From: Chryseobacterium sp. PMSZPI
GTDB lineage: Bacteria > Bacteroidota > Bacteroidia > Flavobacteriales > Weeksellaceae
Reading direction: 5' to 3'
Assembly (NCBI RefSeq): GCF_002835665.1
Contig: NZ_PIZV01000050.1
Span: forward strand, 1 to 58,791
DNA: 58,791 nt
The position numbers were made by a program, and so were the translations under genes. The notes beneath the pieces were generated by a model. It worked only from the letters and a program-made list of their open reading frames with translations. It ran no database searches and had not been told where the DNA came from. Each line of letters begins with the position of its first letter. Position 1 is the first letter of the stretch. Positions 24,500 through 32,665 of the stretch are shown here, in pieces.

Positions 24500-25378
24500 C
24501 TATCCGTTTACGGCCTCTACTTTTTCTACCAAATCAGGAACAAATTGTTTTAAAATGTTCTCAATTCCGTTTTTTAAAGTAGCTGTAGAACTTGGGCATC
24601 CTGAGCAGGCACCCTGCAAGAGCATTTTAGCAGTCTTGTTGGCCTGGTCATATTCCATTAAAGAAATCTTCCCTCCGTCGTTTTCTACTGCAGGCGCAAC
24701 ATATTCATTTAAAATGTCAGAAATTTTTTGCTCATCTTCAGTATAATCTCTATTGATGATTTTTTCAACAGGATTTTCATGTTTTTGAGGTTCAATTTTT
24801 GATATTTCACCTCCATTTTGAAGGTATTCGGCGATAAGCGCACGAACGGTCATCATTACCTGGTGCCATTCCACAGAATTGTCTCTGGTAACGGCTACGA
24901 AATTATCAGAAATGAAAACTTCCGTAGCAAAATCAAACTCTTTAAAAATAGCTTCTGCTAAAGGAACTTCCTGGGCTGCTTCTTTAGATTTTACTTCTAC
25001 GAAACCATCCATTAATAATTTGTTGGAAACAAATTTCATTACGTTAGGATTGGGAGTCATTTCCGCATAAATCTGATACATTTCTTTTTTCTTCTGAAGA
25101 TAAATTCTGGGATTAGCCAATAACTCATCTTCAATAACATTTTTCAGGCTCTCTGCTACATGTTCCCATTCAATAGTATCCTGTTTGGCTACCGCTACAA
25201 AATTAGCAGTAATGAAAATTCTTTCCACAAACGGATAATTGAAAAGTTCCTGTGCTAGAGGAATTTCTGAAATATCTGAATTTCTGTCCAGCTCTAAAGA
25301 ACCCGGGATGAGGTTGTAATCTGCAACAAATTTCATCACTTTCGGGTTTTCGGTTGGTTCTATAAGTACGGTACGCAT
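24500..25378 (-). CDS. NifU-type Fe-S scaffold with two Nfu N-terminal domains
   Basis: This is an iron-sulfur carrier that holds and passes on a cluster. I choose ATG at 25378 (MRTVLIEPTENP), giving 292 residues. A longer reading from a TTG at 25402 would overlap the -7 box TATTTTTG at 25400-25407. The layout is two tandem Nfu N-terminal domains (about 1-85 and 102-187, each beginning with a PTENPKVMKFV or PNPNVMKFV motif) and a C-terminal NifU domain (about 214-290). The latter has the cluster-binding CSGC at Cys258 and Cys261. First gene of the operon with an FMN reductase and hemH. Confidence 0.9.
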   Translation of the reverse strand: MRTVLIEPTENPKVMKFVADYNLIPGSLELDRNSDISEIPLAQELFNYPFVERIFITANFVAVAKQDTIEWEHVAESLKNVIEDELLANPRIYLQKKKEMYQIYAEMTPNPNVMKFVSNKLLMDGFVEVKSKEAAQEVPLAEAIFKEFDFATEVFISDNFVAVTRDNSVEWHQVMMTVRALIAEYLQNGGEISKIEPQKHENPVEKIINRDYTEDEQKISDILNEYVAPAVENDGGKISLMEYDQANKTAKMLLQGACSGCPSSTATLKNGIENILKQFVPDLVEKVEAVNG

Positions 25379-25399
25379 TTTTTCGTTAAATTTGAGATA

Positions 25400-25407
25400 C
25401 AAAAATA
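25400..25407 (-). promoter_or_regulatory. -7 box TATTTTTG for the nfu operon
   Basis: Consensus match 21 bases before the ATG at 25378; it decides the start because an upstream TTG lies within it. Confidence 0.6.
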
Positions 25408-25410
25408 CGC

Positions 25411-25480
25411 ATTAGAACTTAGAAGCTGAAAATTGGGAGTTAGATTTTTGCTATCACTATAATTTAGAAGTTAGATACTG
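25411..25480. repeat. TTAGAAGTTAGA-type purine-rich repeat
   Basis: The words AGAACTTAGAAGCTGAAAAT, GGGAGTTAGA and TTTAGAAGTTAGA recur here in the gap between nfu and the carbonic anhydrase gene. They are of the same type as those at 797-893. Confidence 0.4.
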
Positions 25481-25553
25481 GATATTAGTGAATCATAATT
25501 TCCAATCATTCATTTTCAAAATTATCTTATTATAAAATTTTCAAATTAAGACT

Positions 25554-26090
25554 ATGGCACTTGTAAAAGAACTTTTAGGAAAAATACCACAGATCGGAGA
25601 GAATACTTTTTTGGCTGAGACTGCCACTATTATTGGTGATGTTACAATGGGAAAAGATTGTAGTGTTTGGTATAATGCAGTAATCAGAGGTGATGTTCAT
25701 TATATTAAAATGGGAAATAAAGTAAATGTTCAGGATAATGCAATGTTACATTGTACTTACCAAAAACATCCTTTGAATATTGGGAACAATGTGTCTATCG
25801 GACATAATGCTATTGTTCATGGGTGTACGATTCACGATAATGTATTGATTGGAATGGGCGCTATTGTGATGGACGATTGCCTGGTAGAAGAAAATTCTAT
25901 TGTAGGAGCAGGTTCTGTTGTTACTCAGGGCACACATATTAAATCCGGAGAAGTTTGGGGCGGTGTACCTGCAAGAAAAATAAAAGATATCAATGCCCAA
26001 TTATTAGAAGGGGAGGTGAATAGAATAGCAGATAACTATGTAAAATATTCATCATGGTATAAAGAAAATGTTAAAGACCACAAATTGTAG
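25554..26090 (+). CDS. gamma-class carbonic anhydrase family protein
   Basis: This is a 178-residue left-handed beta-helix protein of hexapeptide repeats. Zinc-site histidines appear in MLHCTYQ (about residue 65) and in VSIGHNAIVHGC (about 85-91), the spacing of gamma carbonic anhydrases. RGDVHYIKMGNKVNVQDNA and WGGVPARKIKDI are also typical. It probably forms a trimer and hydrates CO2, though many relatives (YrdA, PaaY) have little such activity or another role. No signal peptide, so cytoplasmic. Alone on the plus strand, ending at a hairpin shared with the convergent lipoprotein gene. Confidence 0.9.
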   Translation: MALVKELLGKIPQIGENTFLAETATIIGDVTMGKDCSVWYNAVIRGDVHYIKMGNKVNVQDNAMLHCTYQKHPLNIGNNVSIGHNAIVHGCTIHDNVLIGMGAIVMDDCLVEENSIVGAGSVVTQGTHIKSGEVWGGVPARKIKDINAQLLEGEVNRIADNYVKYSSWYKENVKDHKL

Positions 26091-26139
26091 GCTTCATGCT
26101 CTCTTTGTAAATATATACATTACATAGGTATTTCAATAT

Positions 26140-26167
26140 AAAAGCTCCGTCTTACGATGGAGCTTTA
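26140..26167. terminator. hairpin between gamma-CA and lipoprotein genes
   Basis: AAAGCTCC (26141-26148) and GGAGCTTT (26159-26166) pair, extended by TC/GA. It can serve both convergent genes, though the T-tracts are weak. Confidence 0.6.
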
Positions 26168-26217
26168 TGATATCAAGTCTTTTGTATTTGATTTGATATA
26201 GAACCTTTGCTGTATCT

Positions 26218-26670
26218 TTAATTATTATCCGGAGTAATGAGCCTTACCTTCCCGTTGACACATTTAAGGGATGTTGGTGGCATGACCATTACACAATCAG
26301 ACATAATATTATATTTTTCATTAAAAACTCTTACTTTATCCGTGTATTCATTGATTCTTGGCAAAATGGTTGCTTCTATTTTTTTAGGATAGGCAATGTA
26401 TAACTGAGGTCCGCCACAAGATTTTATCCCCATTGGTGCAAATGTCCATTCACTGGCATTATTACATTTTTCTCCTGAAACTTCAGATTCAATAGAGGCT
26501 TTTAACTTATCGATTTGAGCTTGATCATATTTTTGACTATCTTCATCAATAGGACGATCTGCAATATCTATTGGAAGATTGTTATTAGCATTCTTTGTTG
26601 AATTACAGGAAACCAGACCTAATGTAGTACACAATACTATCACAGGGATAGACACGAAAAATTTTTTCAC
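26218..26670 (-). CDS. small lipoprotein of unknown function
   Basis: A 150-residue protein that I do not recognise. It begins at GTG (26670) with a lipoprotein signal (KKFFVSIPVIVLC...GLVSC) whose lipidated cysteine is residue 22, followed by an Asn-rich linker. The mature part contains several cysteines (KCNNASEW, GIKSCGGPQLYIAYPKK, DCVMVMPPT, LKCVNGKVRLI). They are spaced so that two disulfides are likely in the periplasm or at the outer membrane. The segment CNNASEWTFAPMGIKSCGGP is conserved-looking in small Chryseobacterium-type lipoproteins. It is divergent from the helicase gene and may share its promoter region. Confidence 0.75.
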   Translation of the reverse strand: MKKFFVSIPVIVLCTTLGLVSCNSTKNANNNLPIDIADRPIDEDSQKYDQAQIDKLKASIESEVSGEKCNNASEWTFAPMGIKSCGGPQLYIAYPKKIEATILPRINEYTDKVRVFNEKYNIMSDCVMVMPPTSLKCVNGKVRLITPDNN

Positions 26671-26738
26671 GGTAAACTTTTTTCTTTTTAAGATTTTTCA
26701 AAACTTGTGCCAAGGTAAGAAATTCGAATTCATTTCCG

Positions 26739-26746
26739 TATTTTTG
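26739..26746 (+). promoter_or_regulatory. -7 box TATTTTTG just before the helicase gene
   Basis: Perfect TAnnTTTG match, ending 6 bases before the ATG at 26753. It implies a leaderless or nearly leaderless mRNA and supports that start over any upstream one. Confidence 0.55.
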
Positions 26747-26752
26747 ACAACG

Positions 26753-28885
26753 ATGAACAATCATTTTTTTGACTTAATAGAATATACCAATAGAAGCGTC
26801 TTTCTGACCGGAAAAGCCGGGACGGGAAAAACGACTTTTCTAAACGATTTTGTAAGACGGACAAAAAAGAAGCATATTGTCATAGCTCCTACCGGAATTG
26901 CAGCAATTAATGCAGGGGGAGTTACAATTCACTCCATGTTTGGATTACCGTTGAGAACCTTTCTTCCCACTACAGAAAGGATAGATACCAGTTTGGCTAA
27001 TAATATTGCTGATCTGATGCCCCATTTCAAATACCGAAAAGATAAACTCAAGCTTTTAAGGGAAGTGGAAATTATCATTATTGATGAGGTTTCGATGCTG
27101 AGAGCCGATGTTTTGGATATGATGGATTTTTCTTTACGCTTCATAAGAAGAAATAATCAAAGGTTTGGAGGGGTACAAATGCTATTTATCGGAGACCTGT
27201 ATCAGCTTCCACCGGTGGTGAGGGATGAGCATATTTTAAAAATGTATTACAACTCACCTTTCTTTTTCGATAGCCACGCCATTAAAGAAATACCGTTGGT
27301 CACCATTGAATTGACTAAAGTTTACAGGCAATCCGATCAAGACTTTCTGGAGATTCTTAATGCCATCCGTGACGGAGATGTGGCCAATATCAACTTTGAA
27401 CATTTGAACGCAAGGTATGATCCCGAATTTGATATGGGAAAAGAATCCTATGTTTACTTGTGCTCTCACAACAAAATGGCAGATGAGATCAACCAGGAAA
27501 AGTTGGCAGAAATTAAAGTTGATCCCAAAACATACGAAGCAAAATTGGTAGGTGATTTTAAAGAGAATCAGTTTCCTAATGAACAATTTTTAGAATTAAA
27601 AATTGGTGCACAAATTATGTTTATCAGAAATGATATTTCCGGGGAAAAGAAATATTTTAATGGAAAGCTTGGTGAAATCATTGGGCTGGATGAAGATGAA
27701 ATTCGTGTTGTTCTTGATGAAAGCGAACGGGAAATTATCGTAAAAAGAGAAACATGGGAGCAGAAAAAATACTTTTTGGATGCTGAGAAAAATATCAAAG
27801 AAGAAGTATTAGGAAGCTTTGAGCAATTTCCTATAAAACTGGCCTGGGCAGTTACTATCCATAAAAGTCAGGGATTGACATTTGATAAAGTAATTATTGA
27901 TGCAGGGAAAAGTTTTACGGCAGGTCAGGTATATGTTGCCTTATCCCGTTGCAGAACATTGGAAGGAATTGTTTTAAAGTCTAAAATTACTCCTGAAGTT
28001 ATTTTTAAAGATAATAGAATTTTAGATTTCCATACAGATACGGTAGCCAATGATCATGTAGAAGCTATTCTGAATCATGAAAAATATGATTACAGTATCC
28101 GAAAAGTACTTCGCACACTTGATTGTTTATGGTTTTTACAAGAAGTTGAGAATTGGAATAAACTTTCGGTAGCAACGAAAAATATTGACCATGTTAAAGC
28201 CAATCAGCTCTATTTGCAGCTGAAACATGAAAGTACTAATCTCGGAAAGATCTTTGAAAAATTAGAAAGAATAATTTTTCAAAAGGTTAATAATTTTATT
28301 GATCAAAAAGAAGAATGGTCTGAAATTGAGAGTAAAACAAAAGGAGCGGTTAATTTCTTCTTTACAGAAACCCGAAATAAAATTTTTGATCCTTTGAAAG
28401 ATTTTTATGCTGAAATAAAAGGAGCAAAAGGATTAAAACAATACAACGAAGAATTAAAAAACTGGCTGGAAGATATTGAAGAATATTTAAATAGTTTGAA
28501 AGATATTTATCTTCTTGAAACGAAACTTCTCGATGAAAAGAATGATAAAGAGATCAGTTTGAAAATTGCTAAAGTACCCTCTCAGGTTTTGACATTCCAA
28601 TTGTTTGAACAAGGAAAGACCATCGGGGAAATTGCGTTGGAAAGAGGTTTGGTAAAAGAAACCGTTATCGGACATCTTGCTAAGTTTGCAGAGCAAGGTT
28701 TATTGGATATTTCAAGAGTGATTACTTCTGATAAAATCAAGGCTTTTGAAACGGAGTTTTATAAAAATCCACATGAAACGTTAACCGAATGGAAAAATGC
28801 TTTACCAACTAATTTTGAATTTAATGAAATCAGAATTCTGATTAATCATTTCAACTTTAAAAAACAAAAGGGAGAAGATCATTAA
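26753..28885 (+). CDS. PIF1-like superfamily 1 DNA helicase with C-terminal HTH
   Basis: A 710-residue cytoplasmic helicase. I choose ATG at 26753 (MNNHFFDLIEYTNRSVFLTG). The frame is open further upstream, but that stretch overlaps the divergent lipoprotein gene and the promoter. The Walker A motif GKAGTGKT is at 20-27, followed by APTGIAAINAGGVTIHSMFG and a DEVSML Walker B near 112. Motif VI is in WAVTIHKSQGLTFDKVIID and YVALSRCRTLEG. After a long helical middle, a winged HTH of the helicase C-terminal type follows (PSQVLTFQLFEQGKTIGEIA). It probably acts in replication or recombination, perhaps on structured DNA; the partner is unknown. Confidence 0.88.
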   Translation: MNNHFFDLIEYTNRSVFLTGKAGTGKTTFLNDFVRRTKKKHIVIAPTGIAAINAGGVTIHSMFGLPLRTFLPTTERIDTSLANNIADLMPHFKYRKDKLKLLREVEIIIIDEVSMLRADVLDMMDFSLRFIRRNNQRFGGVQMLFIGDLYQLPPVVRDEHILKMYYNSPFFFDSHAIKEIPLVTIELTKVYRQSDQDFLEILNAIRDGDVANINFEHLNARYDPEFDMGKESYVYLCSHNKMADEINQEKLAEIKVDPKTYEAKLVGDFKENQFPNEQFLELKIGAQIMFIRNDISGEKKYFNGKLGEIIGLDEDEIRVVLDESEREIIVKRETWEQKKYFLDAEKNIKEEVLGSFEQFPIKLAWAVTIHKSQGLTFDKVIIDAGKSFTAGQVYVALSRCRTLEGIVLKSKITPEVIFKDNRILDFHTDTVANDHVEAILNHEKYDYSIRKVLRTLDCLWFLQEVENWNKLSVATKNIDHVKANQLYLQLKHESTNLGKIFEKLERIIFQKVNNFIDQKEEWSEIESKTKGAVNFFFTETRNKIFDPLKDFYAEIKGAKGLKQYNEELKNWLEDIEEYLNSLKDIYLLETKLLDEKNDKEISLKIAKVPSQVLTFQLFEQGKTIGEIALERGLVKETVIGHLAKFAEQGLLDISRVITSDKIKAFETEFYKNPHETLTEWKNALPTNFEFNEIRILINHFNFKKQKGEDH

Positions 28886-28901
28886 AATCTTCTCCTTTTT
28901 T
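28868..28901 (+). terminator. intrinsic terminator overlapping the helicase stop
   Basis: GGAGAAGAT (28871-28879) and ATCTTCTCC (28887-28895) form the stem, which contains the TAA stop in its loop; a run of six T follows. Confidence 0.8.
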
Positions 28902-28933
28902 GATTATATTAAGTGTTGTGAAGTTGCAGTATT

Positions 28934-29773
28934 TTATTTTGGATACATCTTATTAATGGTTGCAATATCTGTATTGGTAAATCCGGTTCTGTTGTAAGTA
29001 AAATCACTTCCATCAGCCTTCTGAATCGTAGCTAATCCGTTTTTAGAATATGAAGTAGACCAATACATCATCAATGAATTGATATCAAAAGCTCCAATAT
29101 CTTCCCCGGAACTATATTTAGAAAAATTCCCCTCCTGGCCACTTTGAATATTATCCCATAAAATATTGACATACTGATCTCTGTCTTGGCGGGTGTGCTC
29201 ATGATAAAGACCTATACTGTGTCCCATTTCATGCATTACTGAAGGAATAGAAATATACTGGTCCAGAGAAACAACTTGTCTGCCACCTCGATATCCTATA
29301 TTAGCCCATCCGTCTGCACCTGTTGAACTTCCAAAAATAAAGTCTACATAATTCCATTGTAACCAAGAAGTTTTAGGAACCCATTTAACATTGGTTTTGT
29401 CACTATATTCTTTAATAGCTGCGGTAATTTTATCTTTATTGATAGAACCCATATTGCTGGCAATTGTATAATAAACAATTCCTTGTGGCCATCTTGAATA
29501 ACTAGCACCTCCTTTTTGTTGTTTTGTGTCGTTCCCTGCAAGTTGTTCATCAGTAAGAACAATATCACCCTGGAAAAAGTTCAATCCATCTTTTCTGATG
29601 TAGGTAATGTCTTGACCGTTTAAACGTCCTTTTTTAACGTTTTCATTAATAGTAGGTTTTGAAGTTGCTTCTGTAGTCATTTCTTCATTGTTTTTATCAC
29701 AAGACGATAAAGCAAGAACTGCTAAAAGGGCGAAGGCTTTCGGATATAGTAATCCATTCGATTTTTTTTTCAT
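28934..29773 (-). CDS. astacin-type (M12A) zinc metalloprotease lipoprotein
   Basis: A 279-residue protease of the flavastacin/myroilysin kind. A lipoprotein signal ends LALSSC (Cys25), followed by DKNNEE. That resembles flavobacterial surface-export signals, so the enzyme may sit on the cell surface. A propeptide-like segment (about 40-90) precedes the catalytic domain. The zinc site HEMGHSIGLYHEH gives ligands His181, His185 and His191 with catalytic Glu182, exactly the astacin pattern. The Met-turn reads SLMMY (233-237) instead of the usual SxMHY. No T9SS domain. Likely monocistronic, ends convergent with the helicase gene. Confidence 0.92.
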   Translation of the reverse strand: MKKKSNGLLYPKAFALLAVLALSSCDKNNEEMTTEATSKPTINENVKKGRLNGQDITYIRKDGLNFFQGDIVLTDEQLAGNDTKQQKGGASYSRWPQGIVYYTIASNMGSINKDKITAAIKEYSDKTNVKWVPKTSWLQWNYVDFIFGSSTGADGWANIGYRGGRQVVSLDQYISIPSVMHEMGHSIGLYHEHTRQDRDQYVNILWDNIQSGQEGNFSKYSSGEDIGAFDINSLMMYWSTSYSKNGLATIQKADGSDFTYNRTGFTNTDIATINKMYPK

Positions 29774-30392
29774 AATATTTTTTTTTCAACTGTGTTTTTT
29801 TATTGACATCAAAATTCGACTATTTTACTTTGTTGTCTTTAACGAATGTAATATTTATTTCTATATTATATGAATTATAAATGTTAAAAATTTATTTTTT
29901 TTAAACGATCAATATTTTTTACTTTATTTTATAGCTTATTCTGTTTTAATATGTTGGCTAATAGTGGTTTTTATTGATAATTTAATATTAATGAAAACTA
30001 TTATTGAGATCATTTTGTTTGATAATAAATAGTTATTGAGATGTAGATTTTTTTAAATAAAATTTTATTGAAACAGAATTCTATTTAAAAAAATACGTAA
30101 TCTTAAATTGAGAATCATGATGCCGATGAAATTAAAGGAATTCCTATGAACTGATATGAGTTTTTCCGGTGCAATTTTATCCAAAAAAATAAAAGCATAA
30201 TACAAAAATGGATAATAGTTCTTTTTTTTCAATAGTTTTTTCCTGAATTCATCTATCAATCCTATCAATTACAAAAAGTAACTAAAGCAATTAAGATGTT
30301 TTAAATTTGTTTGATTTTTAAATCCCAATTTAGAATTATGAAATTGATAAAGGAGATTTTATATCTTCTTTTAAAAAAATGAATATCTCAAT
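29774..30392. other. 619-base AT-rich gap, no convincing gene
   Basis: The left part holds the promoter region of the astacin gene and very AT-rich DNA. The right part has a TAAATTTG box at 30302-30309, about 84 bases before the LLM oxidoreductase start, which may be its promoter. Two weak reading frames (30065-30268 minus, 30338-30382 plus) are not supported. No hairpin element of the window's repeat families was seen here. Confidence 0.5.
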
Positions 30393-31397
30393 ATGAAAAA
30401 TTTTGAAATTTCTGTTTTGGACCTTGCTCCGGTAAAGCAAGATAAAAGTATTCATGATACTTTTCAGGACAGCTTATCTTTAGCGAATCACACTGAAAAT
30501 TTAAATTATAAAAGATTTTGGCTGGCCGAACATCATAACATGGAAAGTATTGCAAGTTCTGCTACTTCAGTTTTAATCGGTTTTATTGCTAACGGAACAA
30601 AAAAGATCAGAGTAGGTTCCGGAGGAATAATGCTTCCTAATCATAGTTCTTTGATCATTGCAGAACAATTTGGGACACTAGAGTCTCTTTTTCCCGGAAG
30701 AATTGACCTTGGTCTGGGAAGGGCTCCGGGAACTGATGGTTTGACAGCTCAGGCACTCGGAAGAAATCCAGCCATTATCAATGAGCAGTTTCCAAGACAA
30801 ATTTTGGAGCTTCAACGATATTTTTCCAAAGAAAATGCAGATGCAATGGTGCGTGCTATCCCGGGAGAAGGACTAGACATTCCTCTTTATATCTTAGGTT
30901 CTAGTACAGACAGTGCCTGGTTAGCGGCTGAACTTGGTTTACCATATGCTTTTGCAGGACACTTTGCTCCTGAACAAATGGAAATGGCTTTTAAAATATA
31001 CAGAGAGCACTTCGAGCCATCAAAATATTTCACCCAACCTTATATTATTGCCTGCGTAAACGGAATTGCTGCGGAAACATCTGAAGAAGCTCATAAGATT
31101 TCTACTACTTTGTTTCAGGCATTTATCAATATTGTAAGAAATGACAGGAAGCCTTTTGCCCCGCCGGTAGATGATATGGACGAAATCTGGTCGCCAATGG
31201 AAAAATCTATGGTTTTACAAAAATTGAGATATACTTTTATTGGTGATCAAGCTGAAATTCAGGAAAAACTTAAAGACTTTCAGGAAAGGTTTAGTGTGGA
31301 TGAACTAATGATTAATTCCCATATTTATGATCATCAAAAAAGAGTAAGGTCTTATGAAATTTTCAGAGCGGCTGTGAACTCTTTATCCAAAGCCTAA
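30393..31397 (+). CDS. LLM-class flavin-dependent oxidoreductase (luciferase-like)
   Basis: A 334-residue TIM-barrel flavoprotein of the bacterial luciferase-like monooxygenase family. It begins FEISVLDLAPVKQDKSIHDT. It has the conserved KRFWLAEHHNMESIASSATS block (about 47-66), RVGSGGIMLPNHSSLIIAEQ (about 78-97) and PGRIDLGLGRAPGTD (about 107-121). These match the subgroup named by similarity to MsnO8 and YhbW. It uses reduced flavin and oxygen, but the substrate is unknown. No signal peptide. About 68 bases before ribB, which has its own promoter; a loose functional link through flavin is possible, not shown. Confidence 0.9.
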   Translation: MKNFEISVLDLAPVKQDKSIHDTFQDSLSLANHTENLNYKRFWLAEHHNMESIASSATSVLIGFIANGTKKIRVGSGGIMLPNHSSLIIAEQFGTLESLFPGRIDLGLGRAPGTDGLTAQALGRNPAIINEQFPRQILELQRYFSKENADAMVRAIPGEGLDIPLYILGSSTDSAWLAAELGLPYAFAGHFAPEQMEMAFKIYREHFEPSKYFTQPYIIACVNGIAAETSEEAHKISTTLFQAFINIVRNDRKPFAPPVDDMDEIWSPMEKSMVLQKLRYTFIGDQAEIQEKLKDFQERFSVDELMINSHIYDHQKRVRSYEIFRAAVNSLSKA

Positions 31398-31414
31398 TAA
31401 ACGATTCATATTAA

Positions 31415-31446
31415 TTGGCAGATGCTTATTTTTATGAGTATCTTTG
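31415..31446 (+). promoter_or_regulatory. ribB promoter (TTG - 21 bases - TATCTTTG)
   Basis: TTG at 31415-31417 and TATCTTTG at 31439-31446 fit the Bacteroidota promoter. The start codon is 20 bases downstream, leaving no room for an FMN riboswitch. Confidence 0.65.
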
Positions 31447-31465
31447 CACAAAATAAAAAGTAAAA

Positions 31466-32587
31466 ATGTCTGATATTAAATTAAATACTATTCCAGAGGC
31501 TATTGAAGACCTTAAAAATGGTAAAATAATCATAGTAGTAGATGATGAAGACAGAGAGAATGAAGGAGATTTTCTTTGCGCGGCAGAACTGACGACACCG
31601 GAAATTATCAATTTTATGGCGCTTCACGGAAGAGGATTAATTTGTATGCCACTTCCTGAAAAAAGATGTGATGAGCTGGGACTTGAGGTTATGGTAAGCC
31701 GAAGCAGTGATCCTAAAGAAACAGCGTTTACAGTATCTGTTGACCTTTTAGGAAATGGAACTTCTACAGGTATTTCTGCCGGAGACAGAGCGAAAACAAT
31801 TTTGGCTTTGATGGATGAGAAATCTAAACCGACAGATTTCATGAGACCAGGGCATATTTTCCCACTTCGTGCCAGAAAAGGAGGAGTGTTAAAAAGAGCT
31901 GGTCATACAGAAGCTGCTATCGATCTTACTCATTTAGCAGGTTTAAAAGAAGGAGGAGTAATCTGTGAAATTATGAATGAAGATGGTACAATGTCTCGTT
32001 TGCCTGAGCTTCACGCTTTTGCCCAAAAGCATGATATGAAAATCGTTTCTATTGAAGATTTAATTCACTATCAGCTTAAGAAAGGTAACTTAGTGGAAAG
32101 ACTTGAAGAGAAAAAAGTAAAGACTCATTATGGTGAGTTTGATTTTTATGCTTTCAGAGAAACTTCCAATGATCAGATTCACTTTGCATTAACAAAAGGA
32201 GCATGGACGGTAGATGAACCGGTTTTGGTAAGAGTACAGTCTTCAGATTCTTATTTCGATGTATTGACAAGACTGAATAATGGTGAAAAACCTTTATTGG
32301 AGAAAGTAACCAATATGGTAAATGAAGCCGGAAAAGGAGCTATTATCTTCATCAATAATGTTTCAAACTCTGAAAATACATTGAGAAAGTTGCAACAGTT
32401 CTTAAATTACCAAGATGGTCAGGAGCAACATCCTACTTTAGCGTATAATTATAGAGATTATGGTATTGGAACGCAGATTTTGAAAAATTTGGGGATCAAT
32501 AAATTTAAAGTAATTACTCAAAATCCTAATATCAAACCTCAGGTTGGAGGATATGATGTGGAGGTTACAGAAATGGTACAATTATAA
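31466..32587 (+). CDS. ribB: 3,4-dihydroxy-2-butanone-4-phosphate synthase with degenerate GTP cyclohydrolase II-like domain
   Basis: The N-terminal ~200 residues are an intact RibB domain, which makes the four-carbon unit of riboflavin from ribulose 5-phosphate. Motifs are DDEDRENEGDFLCAAE, HGRGLICMPL, GDRAKTI, RPGHIFPLRARKGG and RAGHTEAAIDL. The C-terminal ~165 residues align with the RibA (GTP cyclohydrolase II) fold: VLVRVQSSDSYFDVLTRLNN, and later NYRDYGIGTQILKNLGI. However, the zinc/catalytic block of RibA (HSxCxTGD...CDC) is replaced and has no cysteines. The protein is therefore a RibB-X fusion rather than a working RibBA; a true RibA must be elsewhere. Own promoter and terminator. 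Confidence 0.92.
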   Translation: MSDIKLNTIPEAIEDLKNGKIIIVVDDEDRENEGDFLCAAELTTPEIINFMALHGRGLICMPLPEKRCDELGLEVMVSRSSDPKETAFTVSVDLLGNGTSTGISAGDRAKTILALMDEKSKPTDFMRPGHIFPLRARKGGVLKRAGHTEAAIDLTHLAGLKEGGVICEIMNEDGTMSRLPELHAFAQKHDMKIVSIEDLIHYQLKKGNLVERLEEKKVKTHYGEFDFYAFRETSNDQIHFALTKGAWTVDEPVLVRVQSSDSYFDVLTRLNNGEKPLLEKVTNMVNEAGKGAIIFINNVSNSENTLRKLQQFLNYQDGQEQHPTLAYNYRDYGIGTQILKNLGINKFKVITQNPNIKPQVGGYDVEVTEMVQL

Positions 32588-32621
32588 TATCCAATGTGAA
32601 GCAATTCACGATGAATAATAC

Positions 32622-32652
32622 AAAAAGGTTTAGGATTTTTCTAAACCTTTTT
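32622..32652 (+). terminator. intrinsic terminator after ribB
   Basis: Perfect stem AAAAAGGTTTAG / CTAAACCTTTTT with a 7-base loop and a T-rich tail. It ends only 13 bases before the next start codon. Confidence 0.85.
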
Positions 32653-32665
32653 TTATTTTTAAGCC

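Noticed and set aside
30065..30268. 67-residue reading frame on the minus strand
   Set aside because: It begins at a TTG right after an in-frame stop, has AT-driven composition, no recognisable family and no promoter; probably chance.
30338..30382. 14-codon frame (MKLIKEILYLLLKK) before the LLM oxidoreductase
   Set aside because: Could be a leader peptide, but it shows no attenuation structure and such short frames are frequent in AT-rich DNA.
31397..31466. FMN riboswitch before ribB
   Set aside because: Looked for because ribB often has one; the promoter lies only 20 bases from the ATG, leaving no space.
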